Shown here: piece by piece, positions 46,450 through 55,269 of the stretch
How the letters are laid out: every line of letters starts with the position of its first letter
Numbering within the stretch: position 1 is the stretch's first letter
From: Wocania_A spongiicola
Lineage (GTDB): Bacteria; Bacteroidota; Bacteroidia; Flavobacteriales; Flavobacteriaceae
Assembly (NCBI RefSeq): GCF_023502325.1
Contig: NZ_JAMFLZ010000003.1
Location: forward strand, 62,001-126,000
Direction of reading: 5' to 3'
Length of the DNA: 64,000 nt
The notes under the pieces: model-generated
What the model was told of the DNA's origin: nothing
Databases searched by the model: none
The model's input: the letters and a program-made list of their open reading frames with translations, nothing else
Translations under genes and position numbers: made by a program

Positions 46450-47109
46450 CTAATCTAATTTATTGATGTAATAGTCTTTATACTTATTGTTATCAAAGGT
46501 AAATAAGGTTTTTGACAAAGGTTCATTTGTTTTAAAAGAATTAACAGTAAGTGTTGTTTTTGTTCCGTTTTTTCCTATTTGAATCAGGTTATATATGTGT
46601 TTTGTTTGTTTATCAATTCCTAAAAGAATGTGCTTAATTTCGGAATTTGAATCAATAGGTGTCAATTTTACATATTGTACTTTTCTGCCTTTTATATTCT
46701 GTTCTATATCCATGGAGTATGTATAACCATCTTCATAAAACGATAGCATTTTACTTGGAGTAATATTATCTTCTTCATCAGTATTATCAGAAGAAATAGT
46801 CACTTCCTCATCCTCAGGACTAATACTATACATGGTTTTTCCATCGAAAAGGCGAGTAATTCCTAAAATATTTAACCTATATTTTTCGCCTTCCATAACC
46901 ACATCACCACGTGTTTCTTGTTTTATGTTTTCAGAAGTGTTTTCAAGTACATATTTAAAATCTAGTGAAATATTATCATAGCTTTTTACTTTTGCAGATA
47001 CTTCTTGTAATAAAGCTTTTCCCTTGCTTTGAGAAAATACACTTGCAGAAAGCATGATTAATAATAGGGTTATAAATTTTTTCATTTTCATTTTTAAATT
47101 ATATTTCAT
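46450..47109 (-). CDS. lolA: LolA-like outer-membrane lipoprotein carrier
   Basis: The 219-residue frame encodes a periplasmic beta-barrel-half protein of the LolA/LolB type, with a Sec signal peptide (MKKFITLLLIMLSASVFSQ) and patterns such as YDNISLDFKYVLEN, QETRGDVVMEGEKYRLNI and LFDGKTMYSISPEDEEV. LolA carries lipoproteins across the periplasm. The first ATG (47109) lies inside the end of ftsK by 11 bases; in-frame ATGs at 47091 and 47085 would give the more usual short n-region before the signal helix and are equally plausible. The gene lies between ftsK and the LptF/G-like gene, all in one direction with gaps of only a few bases, so they likely form an envelope-biogenesis operon. Confidence 0.85.
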   Translation of the reverse strand: MKYNLKMKMKKFITLLLIMLSASVFSQSKGKALLQEVSAKVKSYDNISLDFKYVLENTSENIKQETRGDVVMEGEKYRLNILGITRLFDGKTMYSISPEDEEVTISSDNTDEEDNITPSKMLSFYEDGYTYSMDIEQNIKGRKVQYVKLTPIDSNSEIKHILLGIDKQTKHIYNLIQIGKNGTKTTLTVNSFKTNEPLSKTLFTFDNNKYKDYYINKLD

Positions 47110-49477
47110 TTTCTAAATGCTGATCAAGAGCAATTAAATCTGATATTAATACTTGTCTGGCTTTACTGCCTTCAAATGGACCAACAATACCGGCAGCTTC
47201 TAATTGATCTATAATTCTACCAGCCCGATTATATCCCAATTTTAATTTTCGTTGTAATAAAGATGCCGATCCTTGTTGCGCAGTAACAATAACTACTGCA
47301 GCATCTTTAAACAGTTTATCTCTATCTGAAATATCTATATCAAGACTTGTGCCACTTTCCTCACCAACATACTCAGGTAATTGATATGCATCTGGATATG
47401 CTTTTTGAGAGCCAATAAATTCTGTTATTCTTTCTACTTCTGGTGTGTCTACAAAGGCGCATTGCACACGTATAACATCATTACCTTGAGTAAATAGCAT
47501 GTCTCCACGCCCTATTAATTGATCTGCACCAGAGCTATCTAAAATGGTTCGTGAGTCTATTTTACTAGTAACTCTAAAAGCTATACGTGCAGGGAAATTA
47601 GCTTTAATAATTCCAGTAATAACGTTTACCGACGGACGTTGTGTCGCAATAATTAAGTGAATCCCAATAGCACGTGCTAATTGTGCTAAACGCGCAATAG
47701 GTGTCTCCACCTCTTTACCAGCAGTCATAATTAAATCTGCAAACTCATCAACTACTAAAACAATGTATGGTAAAAACTGATGACCATCATTCGGATTTAA
47801 TTTTCTAGCTTTAAATTTAGCATTGTATTCTGCTATATTTCTACATAATGCATTTTTCAGTAACTCATAACGATTATCCATTTCAATACATAATGAATTT
47901 AATGTATTGATTACTTTAGTGTTATCTGTAATAATGGCGTCTTCGCTATCTGGTAATTTTGCTAAATAATGACGTTCAATTTTATTAAAAAGAGTAAGCT
48001 CAACTTTTTTAGGGTCAACCAAAATAAACTTAACTTCAGCTGGGTGCTTTTTGTACAAAAGAGATGTTAAAACCGCATTTAATCCAACTGATTTTCCTTG
48101 TCCTGTTGCCCCCGCCATAAGTAAGTGTGGCATTTTTGCAAGATCGACTACAAAAGTTTCGTTGCTAATCGTTTTACCTAGAGCAATAGGTAATTGCATT
48201 TCGGAAGTTTGAAACTTTTTTGAAGCAATTACAGATCGCATTGAAACAATCGTTGAGTTTTTATTTGGAACCTCTATACCAATAGTACCCTTTCCTGGGA
48301 TAGGTGCTATAATACGAATACCAAGTGCAGCAAGTGATAATGCTATATCATCCTCTAAATTTTTAATTTTTGAGATACGTACTCCAGCCTCTGGAACAAT
48401 TTCATATAATGTAACGGTAGGACCAATGGTTGCTTTTATACTGGCTATACCTATTTTGTAATTGTTTAAAGTTTCAACAATTTTATTTTTGTTCTCTTCA
48501 AGTTCTTCTTGATTGATTGTAATACCTTCTGTATCATACTTTTTAAGAAGATCGAGTGGAGGAAATTGATAATTACCTAATTCTAGAGTTGGGTCAAATT
48601 GCCCAAAGTCTTCAACCAATTTATTAGCGAGATTATCAGTTTCAGATTGCTCTTCTGCTACTTCTTCAACCTTCATTTCTAATTCAGACTCAACCTCTTC
48701 TTCGCTTATTTTTACTTCTAACGGTGTTACTACTTCTGGTTTGGTTTCCTTTTTTACAGTTTGATCTTTATTTTCTAAAGGAATATCAAATGCCGTTTTA
48801 ATAGCTTCGGCTTCTTCAGATAAATTATTATCTAATGGTATAGAAAATTCATCATTAGCTTGAGAGAACTCATCTTTTATATCTTTTTTGGCAGATTTAA
48901 AAAGTTTTGTAATACTTTCAAATGTAACTTTAAAGCGAGCAGCTAAATAGGTGATTAACCCAAATAGAAGTAGGAGAGAAGTACCTATTTTACCAATATA
49001 GTCTTGTAAAAAGGTATTAATTTCGTAGCCTATGGTACCACCAAGTATATCATTTTTATTACCAAAAAAACCAAAAAGTACTGCCAGCCAAATGATAATT
49101 AAAATGCCCCAGAACCAATGCTTGCGTAATTTTGCTTTACCTAAGTCCATTAAAACATAAACGCCAGAAAGAAATATTAGTCCAGAAAATATAAATGAAG
49201 CGATTCCAAAACCACGTTGTATAAATAAATCGCTTAACCAAGCTCCGCTTTTGCTTAACCAATTTTGAGTTTTTTCTTCGCGAGATGTAAAATTTGATAA
49301 ACTACTTTGGTCTGCCTCACCAGTAAAGAAGAAAGAAATAAAAGCAATGCATAAAAGTACGCCTAGAATAACTAAGAAACTACCTAATACAAGCTTTTGC
49401 TGACTAGATAACTTAAAATTAGGTTTTTTAATTTTTCGCTTTGGTGCTTTGTTGGTTTTAGTTTTTTTCTTGGCCAT
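47099..49477 (-). CDS. ftsK: DNA translocase FtsK/SpoIIIE
   Basis: The 792-residue protein has four N-terminal membrane segments (about 28-50, 85-108, 118-138, 160-182), an acidic linker (about 200-290), the alpha/beta motor and a C-terminal winged-helix gamma domain. Walker A is GATGQGKS at 456-463 with Lys462. Other family stretches are FILVDPKKVELTLF, IVLVVDEFADLI, RLAQLARAIGIHLIIATQRP and, in the gamma domain, ASLLQRKLKLGYNRAGRIID. FtsK pumps DNA at the division septum and activates XerCD at dif. It starts the operon ftsK-lolA-lptF/G-like; a promoter element is at 49538-49545. Confidence 0.95.
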   Translation of the reverse strand: MAKKKTKTNKAPKRKIKKPNFKLSSQQKLVLGSFLVILGVLLCIAFISFFFTGEADQSSLSNFTSREEKTQNWLSKSGAWLSDLFIQRGFGIASFIFSGLIFLSGVYVLMDLGKAKLRKHWFWGILIIIWLAVLFGFFGNKNDILGGTIGYEINTFLQDYIGKIGTSLLLLFGLITYLAARFKVTFESITKLFKSAKKDIKDEFSQANDEFSIPLDNNLSEEAEAIKTAFDIPLENKDQTVKKETKPEVVTPLEVKISEEEVESELEMKVEEVAEEQSETDNLANKLVEDFGQFDPTLELGNYQFPPLDLLKKYDTEGITINQEELEENKNKIVETLNNYKIGIASIKATIGPTVTLYEIVPEAGVRISKIKNLEDDIALSLAALGIRIIAPIPGKGTIGIEVPNKNSTIVSMRSVIASKKFQTSEMQLPIALGKTISNETFVVDLAKMPHLLMAGATGQGKSVGLNAVLTSLLYKKHPAEVKFILVDPKKVELTLFNKIERHYLAKLPDSEDAIITDNTKVINTLNSLCIEMDNRYELLKNALCRNIAEYNAKFKARKLNPNDGHQFLPYIVLVVDEFADLIMTAGKEVETPIARLAQLARAIGIHLIIATQRPSVNVITGIIKANFPARIAFRVTSKIDSRTILDSSGADQLIGRGDMLFTQGNDVIRVQCAFVDTPEVERITEFIGSQKAYPDAYQLPEYVGEESGTSLDIDISDRDKLFKDAAVVIVTAQQGSASLLQRKLKLGYNRAGRIIDQLEAAGIVGPFEGSKARQVLISDLIALDQHLENEI

Positions 49478-49517
49478 GTTTTCTTTCCGTGTAAACGAAA
49501 AACTTTTAATTTAAAAT

Positions 49518-49545
49518 GAGTTGTAAAAGCAACTCGACAAAAATA
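49518..49545 (-). promoter_or_regulatory. Promoter element and dyad upstream of ftsK
   Basis: On the - strand TATTTTTG (49538-49545) is a perfect -7 match 60 bases before the ftsK ATG. It is followed by the inverted repeat GAGTTG-TAAAAG-CAACTC (49518-49535), which lies around the predicted transcript start and could be a regulatory dyad or 5' hairpin. Confidence 0.45.
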
Positions 49546-49581
49546 CAAATTACTAACGTTTATCCTAGCGGTAATAGTATA

Positions 49582-49953
49582 TTAAAAAATCTTTGGTATA
49601 TATATTATAAAGCCAATTATTATAGCAAAAATACTAGCTATAAAAACAGCGCCAGCAGCAATATCTTTTATAAGTCCAATTTTTTCATGACGTTCTGGGT
49701 GCATAAAATCTGCAATTTCCTCGATGGCAGTGTTTACACCTTCAATACTAATAACCATACCTATAGCTAAGCATTGTATAATCCATTCGTTAGTTGATAT
49801 ATTAAAAATAAATCCTGCTATAGTTACAAAAAGAGCAATAACAAACTGTATTTTGATACTAGCTTCAGTTCTTAATAGGAGTATAGCTCCTTTAAAAGCA
49901 TAACCAACACTTTTTAATCGATTAACCAAAAAGGAATCTTTTTTGTTTTTCAA
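49582..49953 (-). CDS. dgkA: Diacylglycerol kinase (DgkA)
   Basis: The 123-residue protein has three membrane helices (about 33-52, 57-72, 97-120) and the conserved catalytic stretch EGVNTAIEEIAD (Glu71, Asn74, Glu78). Arg28-Glu30 in LLLRTEASIKIQ is also typical. The length is nearly that of the E. coli enzyme. It phosphorylates diacylglycerol or undecaprenol at the inner membrane. It lies 16 bases after the tpx stop, in the same direction. Confidence 0.9.
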   Translation of the reverse strand: MKNKKDSFLVNRLKSVGYAFKGAILLLRTEASIKIQFVIALFVTIAGFIFNISTNEWIIQCLAIGMVISIEGVNTAIEEIADFMHPERHEKIGLIKDIAAGAVFIASIFAIIIGFIIYIPKIF

Positions 49954-49969
49954 ATCAATTCTATTAAAA

Positions 49970-50470
49970 CTATTTAAATGCGTTTAAAGCAGCTTCATAA
50001 TTAGGTTCATCTCCAGTTTCGGAAACTTGTTCTGTATGAATAACTTCTCCTTTAGCATTAACAGCAATAATACTTCTTGAAAGCAATCCTTCAAAAGCAC
50101 TATTTGTAAAGATTAACCCGTTGGTTTTACCAAAATCTCCGTTTCTAAAATCTGAAAGCATTACAACGTCTTCTAATCCTTCTGCACCGCAAAATTGATC
50201 TTGAGCAAAAGGTAAATCTCTGGAAATACATAACACTTTAGTATTGTTTAGCGAAGCACCAGTTTTATTAAATGTTCTAACCGAAGTAGCGCATACTCCT
50301 GTATTTACACTTGGGAAAATATTTAAGATAAGATTACTACCCTTAAAATCATCTAGAGTTTTTGTAGAAAGGTCTACCGCTACTAATTTAAAATTTGATA
50401 ATTGAGAGCCTATTTTTGGTAAATCTCCAGACGTTTCTGCTGGGTTTCCTCCTAAAGTTATTTTTGCCAT
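49970..50470 (-). CDS. tpx: Thiol peroxidase Tpx
   Basis: The 166-residue protein has the Tpx-type peroxidatic site NIFPSVNTGVCATSVRTFN with Cys60, and the resolving Cys94 in FAQDQFCGAEGLEDV; Cys81 is a further, probably structural, Cys. FSRDLPFAQ-type sequence before the resolving Cys is standard. It reduces lipid and hydrogen peroxides with thioredoxin in the periplasm or cytoplasm; here there is no signal peptide, so it is cytoplasmic. It is transcribed away from katG, which starts 167 bases away, and toward dgkA. Confidence 0.95.
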   Translation of the reverse strand: MAKITLGGNPAETSGDLPKIGSQLSNFKLVAVDLSTKTLDDFKGSNLILNIFPSVNTGVCATSVRTFNKTGASLNNTKVLCISRDLPFAQDQFCGAEGLEDVVMLSDFRNGDFGKTNGLIFTNSAFEGLLSRSIIAVNAKGEVIHTEQVSETGDEPNYEAALNAFK

Positions 50471-50580
50471 TATATATATATTAAGTGAATTGTAAAAATA
50501 GGTGTTTTAATTCATTTTTTGAAATATTTAATAAGACTGAATAATAAGCAATTTCTATTTTGTTATAGGAACAATCAATT

Positions 50581-50610
50581 TTGATTATGACGGATTAAAT
50601 GCTAATTTTA
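50581..50610 (+). promoter_or_regulatory. Promoter of katG
   Basis: TTG (50581-50583), 19 bases, then TAATTTTA (50603-50610), a one-mismatch Bacteroidota -33/-7 pair at the correct spacing. It ends 27 bases before the katG ATG. Confidence 0.6.
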
Positions 50611-50637
50611 TGAAATCAAAAATATAAAACTATAATA

Positions 50638-52839
50638 ATGGAAAACAATAAAATGAATGGAGACATCGGTCAATGCCCATTTATGAGTGGAGCTCAAAAA
50701 GAGCCAGCTGGTGGGGGAACTTCTAACAGAGATTGGTGGCCAAATGAATTAAAATTGAATATTCTACGCCAAAATGCTACTAAGTCTAATCCTATGGGAG
50801 AAGATTTTAATTATGCCGAAGCTTTTAATAGTGTTGATTATGCAACTCTAAAACAAGATGTTATTGACTTAATGACAGATTCTCAAGATTGGTGGCCTGC
50901 AGATTATGGTCACTATGGTGGGTTTATGATTCGTATGGCGTGGCATAGTGCTGGAACCTATCGTGTTGGTGATGGTAGAGGGGGAGCCGCTACGGGTAAT
51001 CAACGTTTTGCTCCATTAAATAGTTGGCCAGATAACGGAAATCTAGATAAAGCACGATTATTATTGTGGCCAGTTAAGAAAAAATATGGAAATAAAATTT
51101 CCTGGGCAGATTTAATGATTCTAGCAGGAAATTGTGCATTAGAGTCTATGGGCTTTAAAACATTTGGTTTTGCTGGAGGAAGAGAAGATGTTTGGGAGCC
51201 AGAACAAGACATTTATTGGGGAAGTGAGAATCAATGGTTAGGAAATGATGAAAGATATGATACCAGTGATGGTGATTTAGAAGGGCATTTAGGAGCCGTA
51301 CATATGGGGCTTATTTATGTTAACCCAGAAGGACCTAATGGAAATCCAGATCCATTAAAATCTGCTCATGATATAAAAATAACGTTTGGGCGTATGGCAA
51401 TGAATGATGAGGAAACTGTAGCACTAGTTGCTGGCGGACATACATTTGGCAAAGCACATGGAGCTGCTAATCCGGATGAATATGTTGGTGCAGAGCCGCA
51501 TGGAGCGTCTATTGAAGAAATGAGTACGGGTTGGAAAAATACTTTTGGAACAGGAGTTTTAGATGATGCTATTACAAGTGGAATTGAAGGTGCTTGGACA
51601 CCAAATCCAACGCGATGGGATCATGACTATTTTGATGTACTACTAAATTATGATTGGGAATTAACTAAAAGTCCTGCAGGAGCACATCAATGGACACCAA
51701 CTGCAGCATCAAATGCGAGAATGGCTCCAAAAGCTGGTGATGCAAATGCTAAGCAAGCATTAATGATGACTACTGCTGACATGGCTTTAAAAGTTGATCC
51801 AACGTATTTAGAAATATCTAAACGTTTCCATAACGACCACAAAGCTTTTGAAGATGCTTTTGCTAGAGCATGGTATAAGTTAACACATCGTGATATGGGA
51901 CCAATTGATCGCTATTTAGGACCAGAAGTTCCTCAGGAAGAATTAATTTGGCAAGACCCTATTCCTAAAGTTGATTATACATTAAGTGATTTAGATATAT
52001 CTTCATTGAAAAAAATGATTCTAGCTTCAGGGTTATCAGTATCACAATTAGTTTCTACGGCATGGGCTTCTGCTTCTACTTATAGAGGTTCTGATAAACG
52101 TGGAGGAGCAAATGGAGGTAGAATTAGATTAGAACCTCAAAGAAGCTGGGAAGTTAATAACCCAGCCGAATTAGATAATGTTTTAAAGACGTTAGAAAGC
52201 ATTCAAAATGAATTTAGTGGAACTGTTTCTATGGCAGACTTAATTGTTCTTGCTGGTAATACAGGGGTAGAAGAGGCTGCTAAAAATGCAGGACATAACA
52301 TTAGTGTACCTTTTTCTCAAGGCAGAGGAGATGCTACTAAAGAGCAAACTGATTTAGAATCTTTTGGATATTTAGAACCGCTAGCAGATGGATTTAGAAA
52401 TTATATGAATTCAAAATTAAATGTTGCTGCAGAAGATTTATTAGTAGATCGCGCTAACTTACTAACACTTTCAATTCCTGAAATGACAGTACTTGTTGGA
52501 GGTTTACGTGTTTTAGGTGCTAATTATGATGGCTCTAAACACGGTGTTTTTACTGATAATGTTGGAAGTTTAACTAATGATTTTTTTACTAATGTTCTTG
52601 ACTTTTCAATAACTTGGAAAGCGACAACATCTGAAGATAAAGAGTTTATTGGTCGTGACCGAAGAACCAACGCCATGAAGTTCTCTGGAACACGCGCCGA
52701 CTTAATTTTTGGTTCTAATACAGAGTTAAGAGCAGTTGCCGAAGTTTATGGAGCAAATGATGGTCAAGATAAATTTGTAAACGATTTTGTAGCCGCTTGG
52801 ACAAAAGTGATGAATCTTGATCGTTTTGATTTAGAATAA
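50638..52839 (+). CDS. katG: Catalase-peroxidase KatG
   Basis: The 733-residue protein matches the family length. The distal haem pocket is GFMIRMAWHSAGTYRVGDGR with Arg99, Trp102 and His103; the proximal haem ligand is His268 in AGGHTFGKAHGA. The second, haem-free domain is present (ASGLSVSQLVSTAWASAST and RIRLEPQRSWEVNNP). The enzyme destroys hydrogen peroxide by catalase and peroxidase activities in the cytoplasm. It lies between tpx and a 2-Cys peroxiredoxin gene, giving a compact peroxide-defence cluster. A strong shared terminator follows. Confidence 0.97.
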   Translation: MENNKMNGDIGQCPFMSGAQKEPAGGGTSNRDWWPNELKLNILRQNATKSNPMGEDFNYAEAFNSVDYATLKQDVIDLMTDSQDWWPADYGHYGGFMIRMAWHSAGTYRVGDGRGGAATGNQRFAPLNSWPDNGNLDKARLLLWPVKKKYGNKISWADLMILAGNCALESMGFKTFGFAGGREDVWEPEQDIYWGSENQWLGNDERYDTSDGDLEGHLGAVHMGLIYVNPEGPNGNPDPLKSAHDIKITFGRMAMNDEETVALVAGGHTFGKAHGAANPDEYVGAEPHGASIEEMSTGWKNTFGTGVLDDAITSGIEGAWTPNPTRWDHDYFDVLLNYDWELTKSPAGAHQWTPTAASNARMAPKAGDANAKQALMMTTADMALKVDPTYLEISKRFHNDHKAFEDAFARAWYKLTHRDMGPIDRYLGPEVPQEELIWQDPIPKVDYTLSDLDISSLKKMILASGLSVSQLVSTAWASASTYRGSDKRGGANGGRIRLEPQRSWEVNNPAELDNVLKTLESIQNEFSGTVSMADLIVLAGNTGVEEAAKNAGHNISVPFSQGRGDATKEQTDLESFGYLEPLADGFRNYMNSKLNVAAEDLLVDRANLLTLSIPEMTVLVGGLRVLGANYDGSKHGVFTDNVGSLTNDFFTNVLDFSITWKATTSEDKEFIGRDRRTNAMKFSGTRADLIFGSNTELRAVAEVYGANDGQDKFVNDFVAAWTKVMNLDRFDLE

Positions 52840-52864
52840 ATAAGTTAGAAATTCTATTTAAAGT

Positions 52865-52899
52865 AAAAAGCCTACTAAATATTTAGTAGGCTTTTTTTT
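52865..52899. terminator. Bidirectional terminator between katG and the peroxiredoxin gene
   Basis: AAAAGCCTACTAAAT pairs perfectly with ATTTAGTAGGCTTTT, flanked by A and T runs, so it can serve both convergent genes. Confidence 0.85.
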
Positions 52900-52918
52900 G
52901 CATATTGATTACAGTGTG

Positions 52919-53557
52919 TTAGTTCACATGTTTTTCTAAAAAATCTGCAACGCCTTCATGTGTAGCATTCATTCCTTCTTTTCCTTTATTCCAGTTTGCT
53001 GGACAAACCTCACCATTTTCTTCAGTAAATTGTAAAGCATCAACCATACGTAAAGCTTCATCTACATTTCTGCCTAAAGGTAAATCGTTTACGATTTGGT
53101 GACGTACAATACCTTCTTTATCTATTAAAAATAAACCACGGTAAGCAATTAACTCTCCTTCAGCTTGTAGCATATCATTTTCGTCATAAAAATAATCTCC
53201 AGCTAAAACATCATAGTTCTTAGAAATGGTTTTGTTTGTGTCTGCTACTAAAGGATAAGTAATACCTTTAATACCACCATTATTTTTATCTAATTGTAAC
53301 CACCCCCAGTGAGATTGCTCAGTATCTGTTGAAACTGCAACTACTGCTGTGTTTCTTGTTTCAAATTCTGCTAATTTTTCTTGAAATGCATGAAGCTCAG
53401 TTGGACAAACAAAAGTAAAATCTTTAGGATAAAAGAATAATACAACGTGTTTTTTACCAATGAATTGATCTAATGAAAAATCGTTAGCAAATTCTCCACC
53501 ATTAATTACTGCTTGTGCGTTAAACTGAGGTGCTTTTTTACCTACTAATACTGCCAT
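52919..53557 (-). CDS. 2-Cys peroxiredoxin (AhpC/Prx family)
   Basis: The 212-residue protein has the peroxidatic site FYPKDFTFVCPTELHAF with Cys51 and the resolving site GEVCPANWNKG with Cys185. The conserved stretches VVAVSTDTEQSHWGWLQ and YPLVADTNKTISKNYDVL are typical of typical 2-Cys peroxiredoxins. It reduces peroxides in the cytoplasm with thioredoxin or AhpF-type partners. It is convergent with katG across a shared terminator and has its own promoter element (53600-53607). Confidence 0.93.
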   Translation of the reverse strand: MAVLVGKKAPQFNAQAVINGGEFANDFSLDQFIGKKHVVLFFYPKDFTFVCPTELHAFQEKLAEFETRNTAVVAVSTDTEQSHWGWLQLDKNNGGIKGITYPLVADTNKTISKNYDVLAGDYFYDENDMLQAEGELIAYRGLFLIDKEGIVRHQIVNDLPLGRNVDEALRMVDALQFTEENGEVCPANWNKGKEGMNATHEGVADFLEKHVN

Positions 53558-53599
53558 CTTTTTTTATTTAAAATAATTATTATTTCGTTTTTAAGTGTG

Positions 53600-53607
53600 C
53601 AAAAATA
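53600..53607 (-). promoter_or_regulatory. Bacteroidota -7 promoter element of the peroxiredoxin gene
   Basis: On the - strand this reads TATTTTTG, a perfect match 42 bases before the ATG at 53557. The -33 element is not clear. Confidence 0.5.
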
Positions 53608-53702
53608 CTTTATAATGCGAGAAAAAGAAACAATAACAAAATTTTAAATATTTATTGATTAATAGTATTTATTTATACTAATTGAAAATGAGGTGGTTAA
53701 GT

Positions 53703-55172
53703 TTATTTTGATACTACTTGTCTAATTTTAATATTTAAAGCAGCAAAAAATAATGTAGTAAATGGGCTCAACCAATTAAAAATAGCATATACAAAATATT
53801 CGGCTACACCAACACCTAAAACACCACTTTGGTAAGCTCCACAAGTATTCCAAGGAATTAATACAGATGTAACTGTTCCAGAATCTTCAAGTGTTCTACT
53901 TAAATTCTCTGGAGCTAAACCTTTATCGTCAAAAGCTTTTTTAAACATTTTTCCTGGAATGACAATAGATAAGTATTGATCTGAAGCTACTGCATTTAAA
54001 CCTAAACAACTAACAACGGTACTCGCAAACAACCCGAAAACCGAACTTGCAATAGAGAGTAGCGCTTTAGTAATTCTAGCTAATGCTCCAATGGCATCCA
54101 TAATACCACCAAATACCATAGCACAAGCTATTAAAAGGATAGTCCAAATCATACCATTCATGCCACCTGAAGAGAAAAGCTCGTTTAACTTTTCGTTTTC
54201 TGTAGTTATTTGCGTGTCTGTTAAAATTGAATTAACTATAGCACTTAGTTTAGAATCACTTAAACTGTTCAATATTTCTGGCTGAAATATTAAAGCAAAT
54301 ATTACAGCCATTGTTACTCCAGCTCCTAGCGCAATTAAAGGTTTTGTTTTTAAAAGAATCAAAGCAATTACAGCAGCAGGCACTAAAAATAACCACGGAG
54401 TAATGTTGAACGTAGTATTTATTGTTGCTAGTAAATTGCTAATATCTGCACTTCCAGATGTTTCAATATTCATACTTATAATTCCAAAAACAATAAGTGT
54501 TATTATTATAGTAGGGACAGTTGTTATTGTCATGTACTTTATATGGGTAAATAAATCTGTACCTGCCATTGCAGGAGCTAAATTTGTTGTATCGCTTAAA
54601 GGAGACATTTTATCTCCAAAATAGGCGCCAGATATTACAGCTCCAGCTATCATTCCTGGATTAATACCTAAAGCTGACCCAATCCCAACTAGAGCAATAC
54701 CAACAGTTGCAGATGTTGTCCATGAGCTTCCAGTAGCAATCGATATAATTGCAGAAATAATAATTGATGCAGGTAAAAATATTTCTGGACTTAAAACTTG
54801 TAATCCATAATACACCATAGCAGGGATGACACCGCTAATTAACCAAGTTCCAGCTAAAGCTCCTACTAAAAGAAGTATCATAATTGGTACAAAAACACTT
54901 CTTAGGTTTTCCCATATTTCTGTTAGCATTCTCCCAAATGATACTTTGTTGTAAATACCAACTATTGAAGAAACTAGACCACCAAGTAATAAAATAATTT
55001 GATTAGTATAAGTTCCAAACCATTCCTGATCTTCAACAAAAAAGATATTATAAGCTAGCATAGCCATTAATATTACAACAGGAATCATTGCTTCAATAAA
55101 GTTTAACTCTTTATTTTCAATAATGTTTTGTTTGTCTGCTTTAAATTCAGAAATATTGTCACCGTCTTGCAT
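53703..55172 (-). CDS. nhaC: NhaC-family Na+/H+ antiporter
   Basis: The 489-residue protein has about 11-12 hydrophobic segments. Characteristic stretches are ISIATGSSWTTSATVGIALVG, ISGAYFGDKMSPLSDTTNLA and LIPWNTCGAYQSGVLGVG, all signature regions of NhaC. It exchanges Na+ for protons at the inner membrane, consistent with a marine lifestyle. The acidic/polar N-terminus before the first helix (about 30 residues) is slightly long. A 12-base palindrome CGTAATGTTACG (55191-55202) lies upstream, between this gene and the divergent YdjM-like gene. Confidence 0.92.
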   Translation of the reverse strand: MQDGDNISEFKADKQNIIENKELNFIEAMIPVVILMAMLAYNIFFVEDQEWFGTYTNQIILLLGGLVSSIVGIYNKVSFGRMLTEIWENLRSVFVPIMILLLVGALAGTWLISGVIPAMVYYGLQVLSPEIFLPASIIISAIISIATGSSWTTSATVGIALVGIGSALGINPGMIAGAVISGAYFGDKMSPLSDTTNLAPAMAGTDLFTHIKYMTITTVPTIIITLIVFGIISMNIETSGSADISNLLATINTTFNITPWLFLVPAAVIALILLKTKPLIALGAGVTMAVIFALIFQPEILNSLSDSKLSAIVNSILTDTQITTENEKLNELFSSGGMNGMIWTILLIACAMVFGGIMDAIGALARITKALLSIASSVFGLFASTVVSCLGLNAVASDQYLSIVIPGKMFKKAFDDKGLAPENLSRTLEDSGTVTSVLIPWNTCGAYQSGVLGVGVAEYFVYAIFNWLSPFTTLFFAALNIKIRQVVSK

Positions 55173-55238
55173 ATAGTTTTTTTTTAGTCACGTAATGTTA
55201 CGATTTTAGTTGAATCTATGCAAATAGAAATTGTTCAG

Positions 55239-55246
55239 TACTTTTG
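55239..55246 (+). promoter_or_regulatory. Bacteroidota -7 promoter element of the YdjM-like gene
   Basis: TACTTTTG is a perfect TAnnTTTG match ending 23 bases before the ATG at 55270. Confidence 0.5.
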
Positions 55247-55269
55247 CGATTCATTATTTTAAAAAATAA

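Noticed and set aside
55191..55202. Palindrome CGTAATGTTACG between nhaC and the YdjM-like gene as a confirmed operator
   Set aside because: Short, single, and without a known regulator; mentioned only in the nhaC entry.
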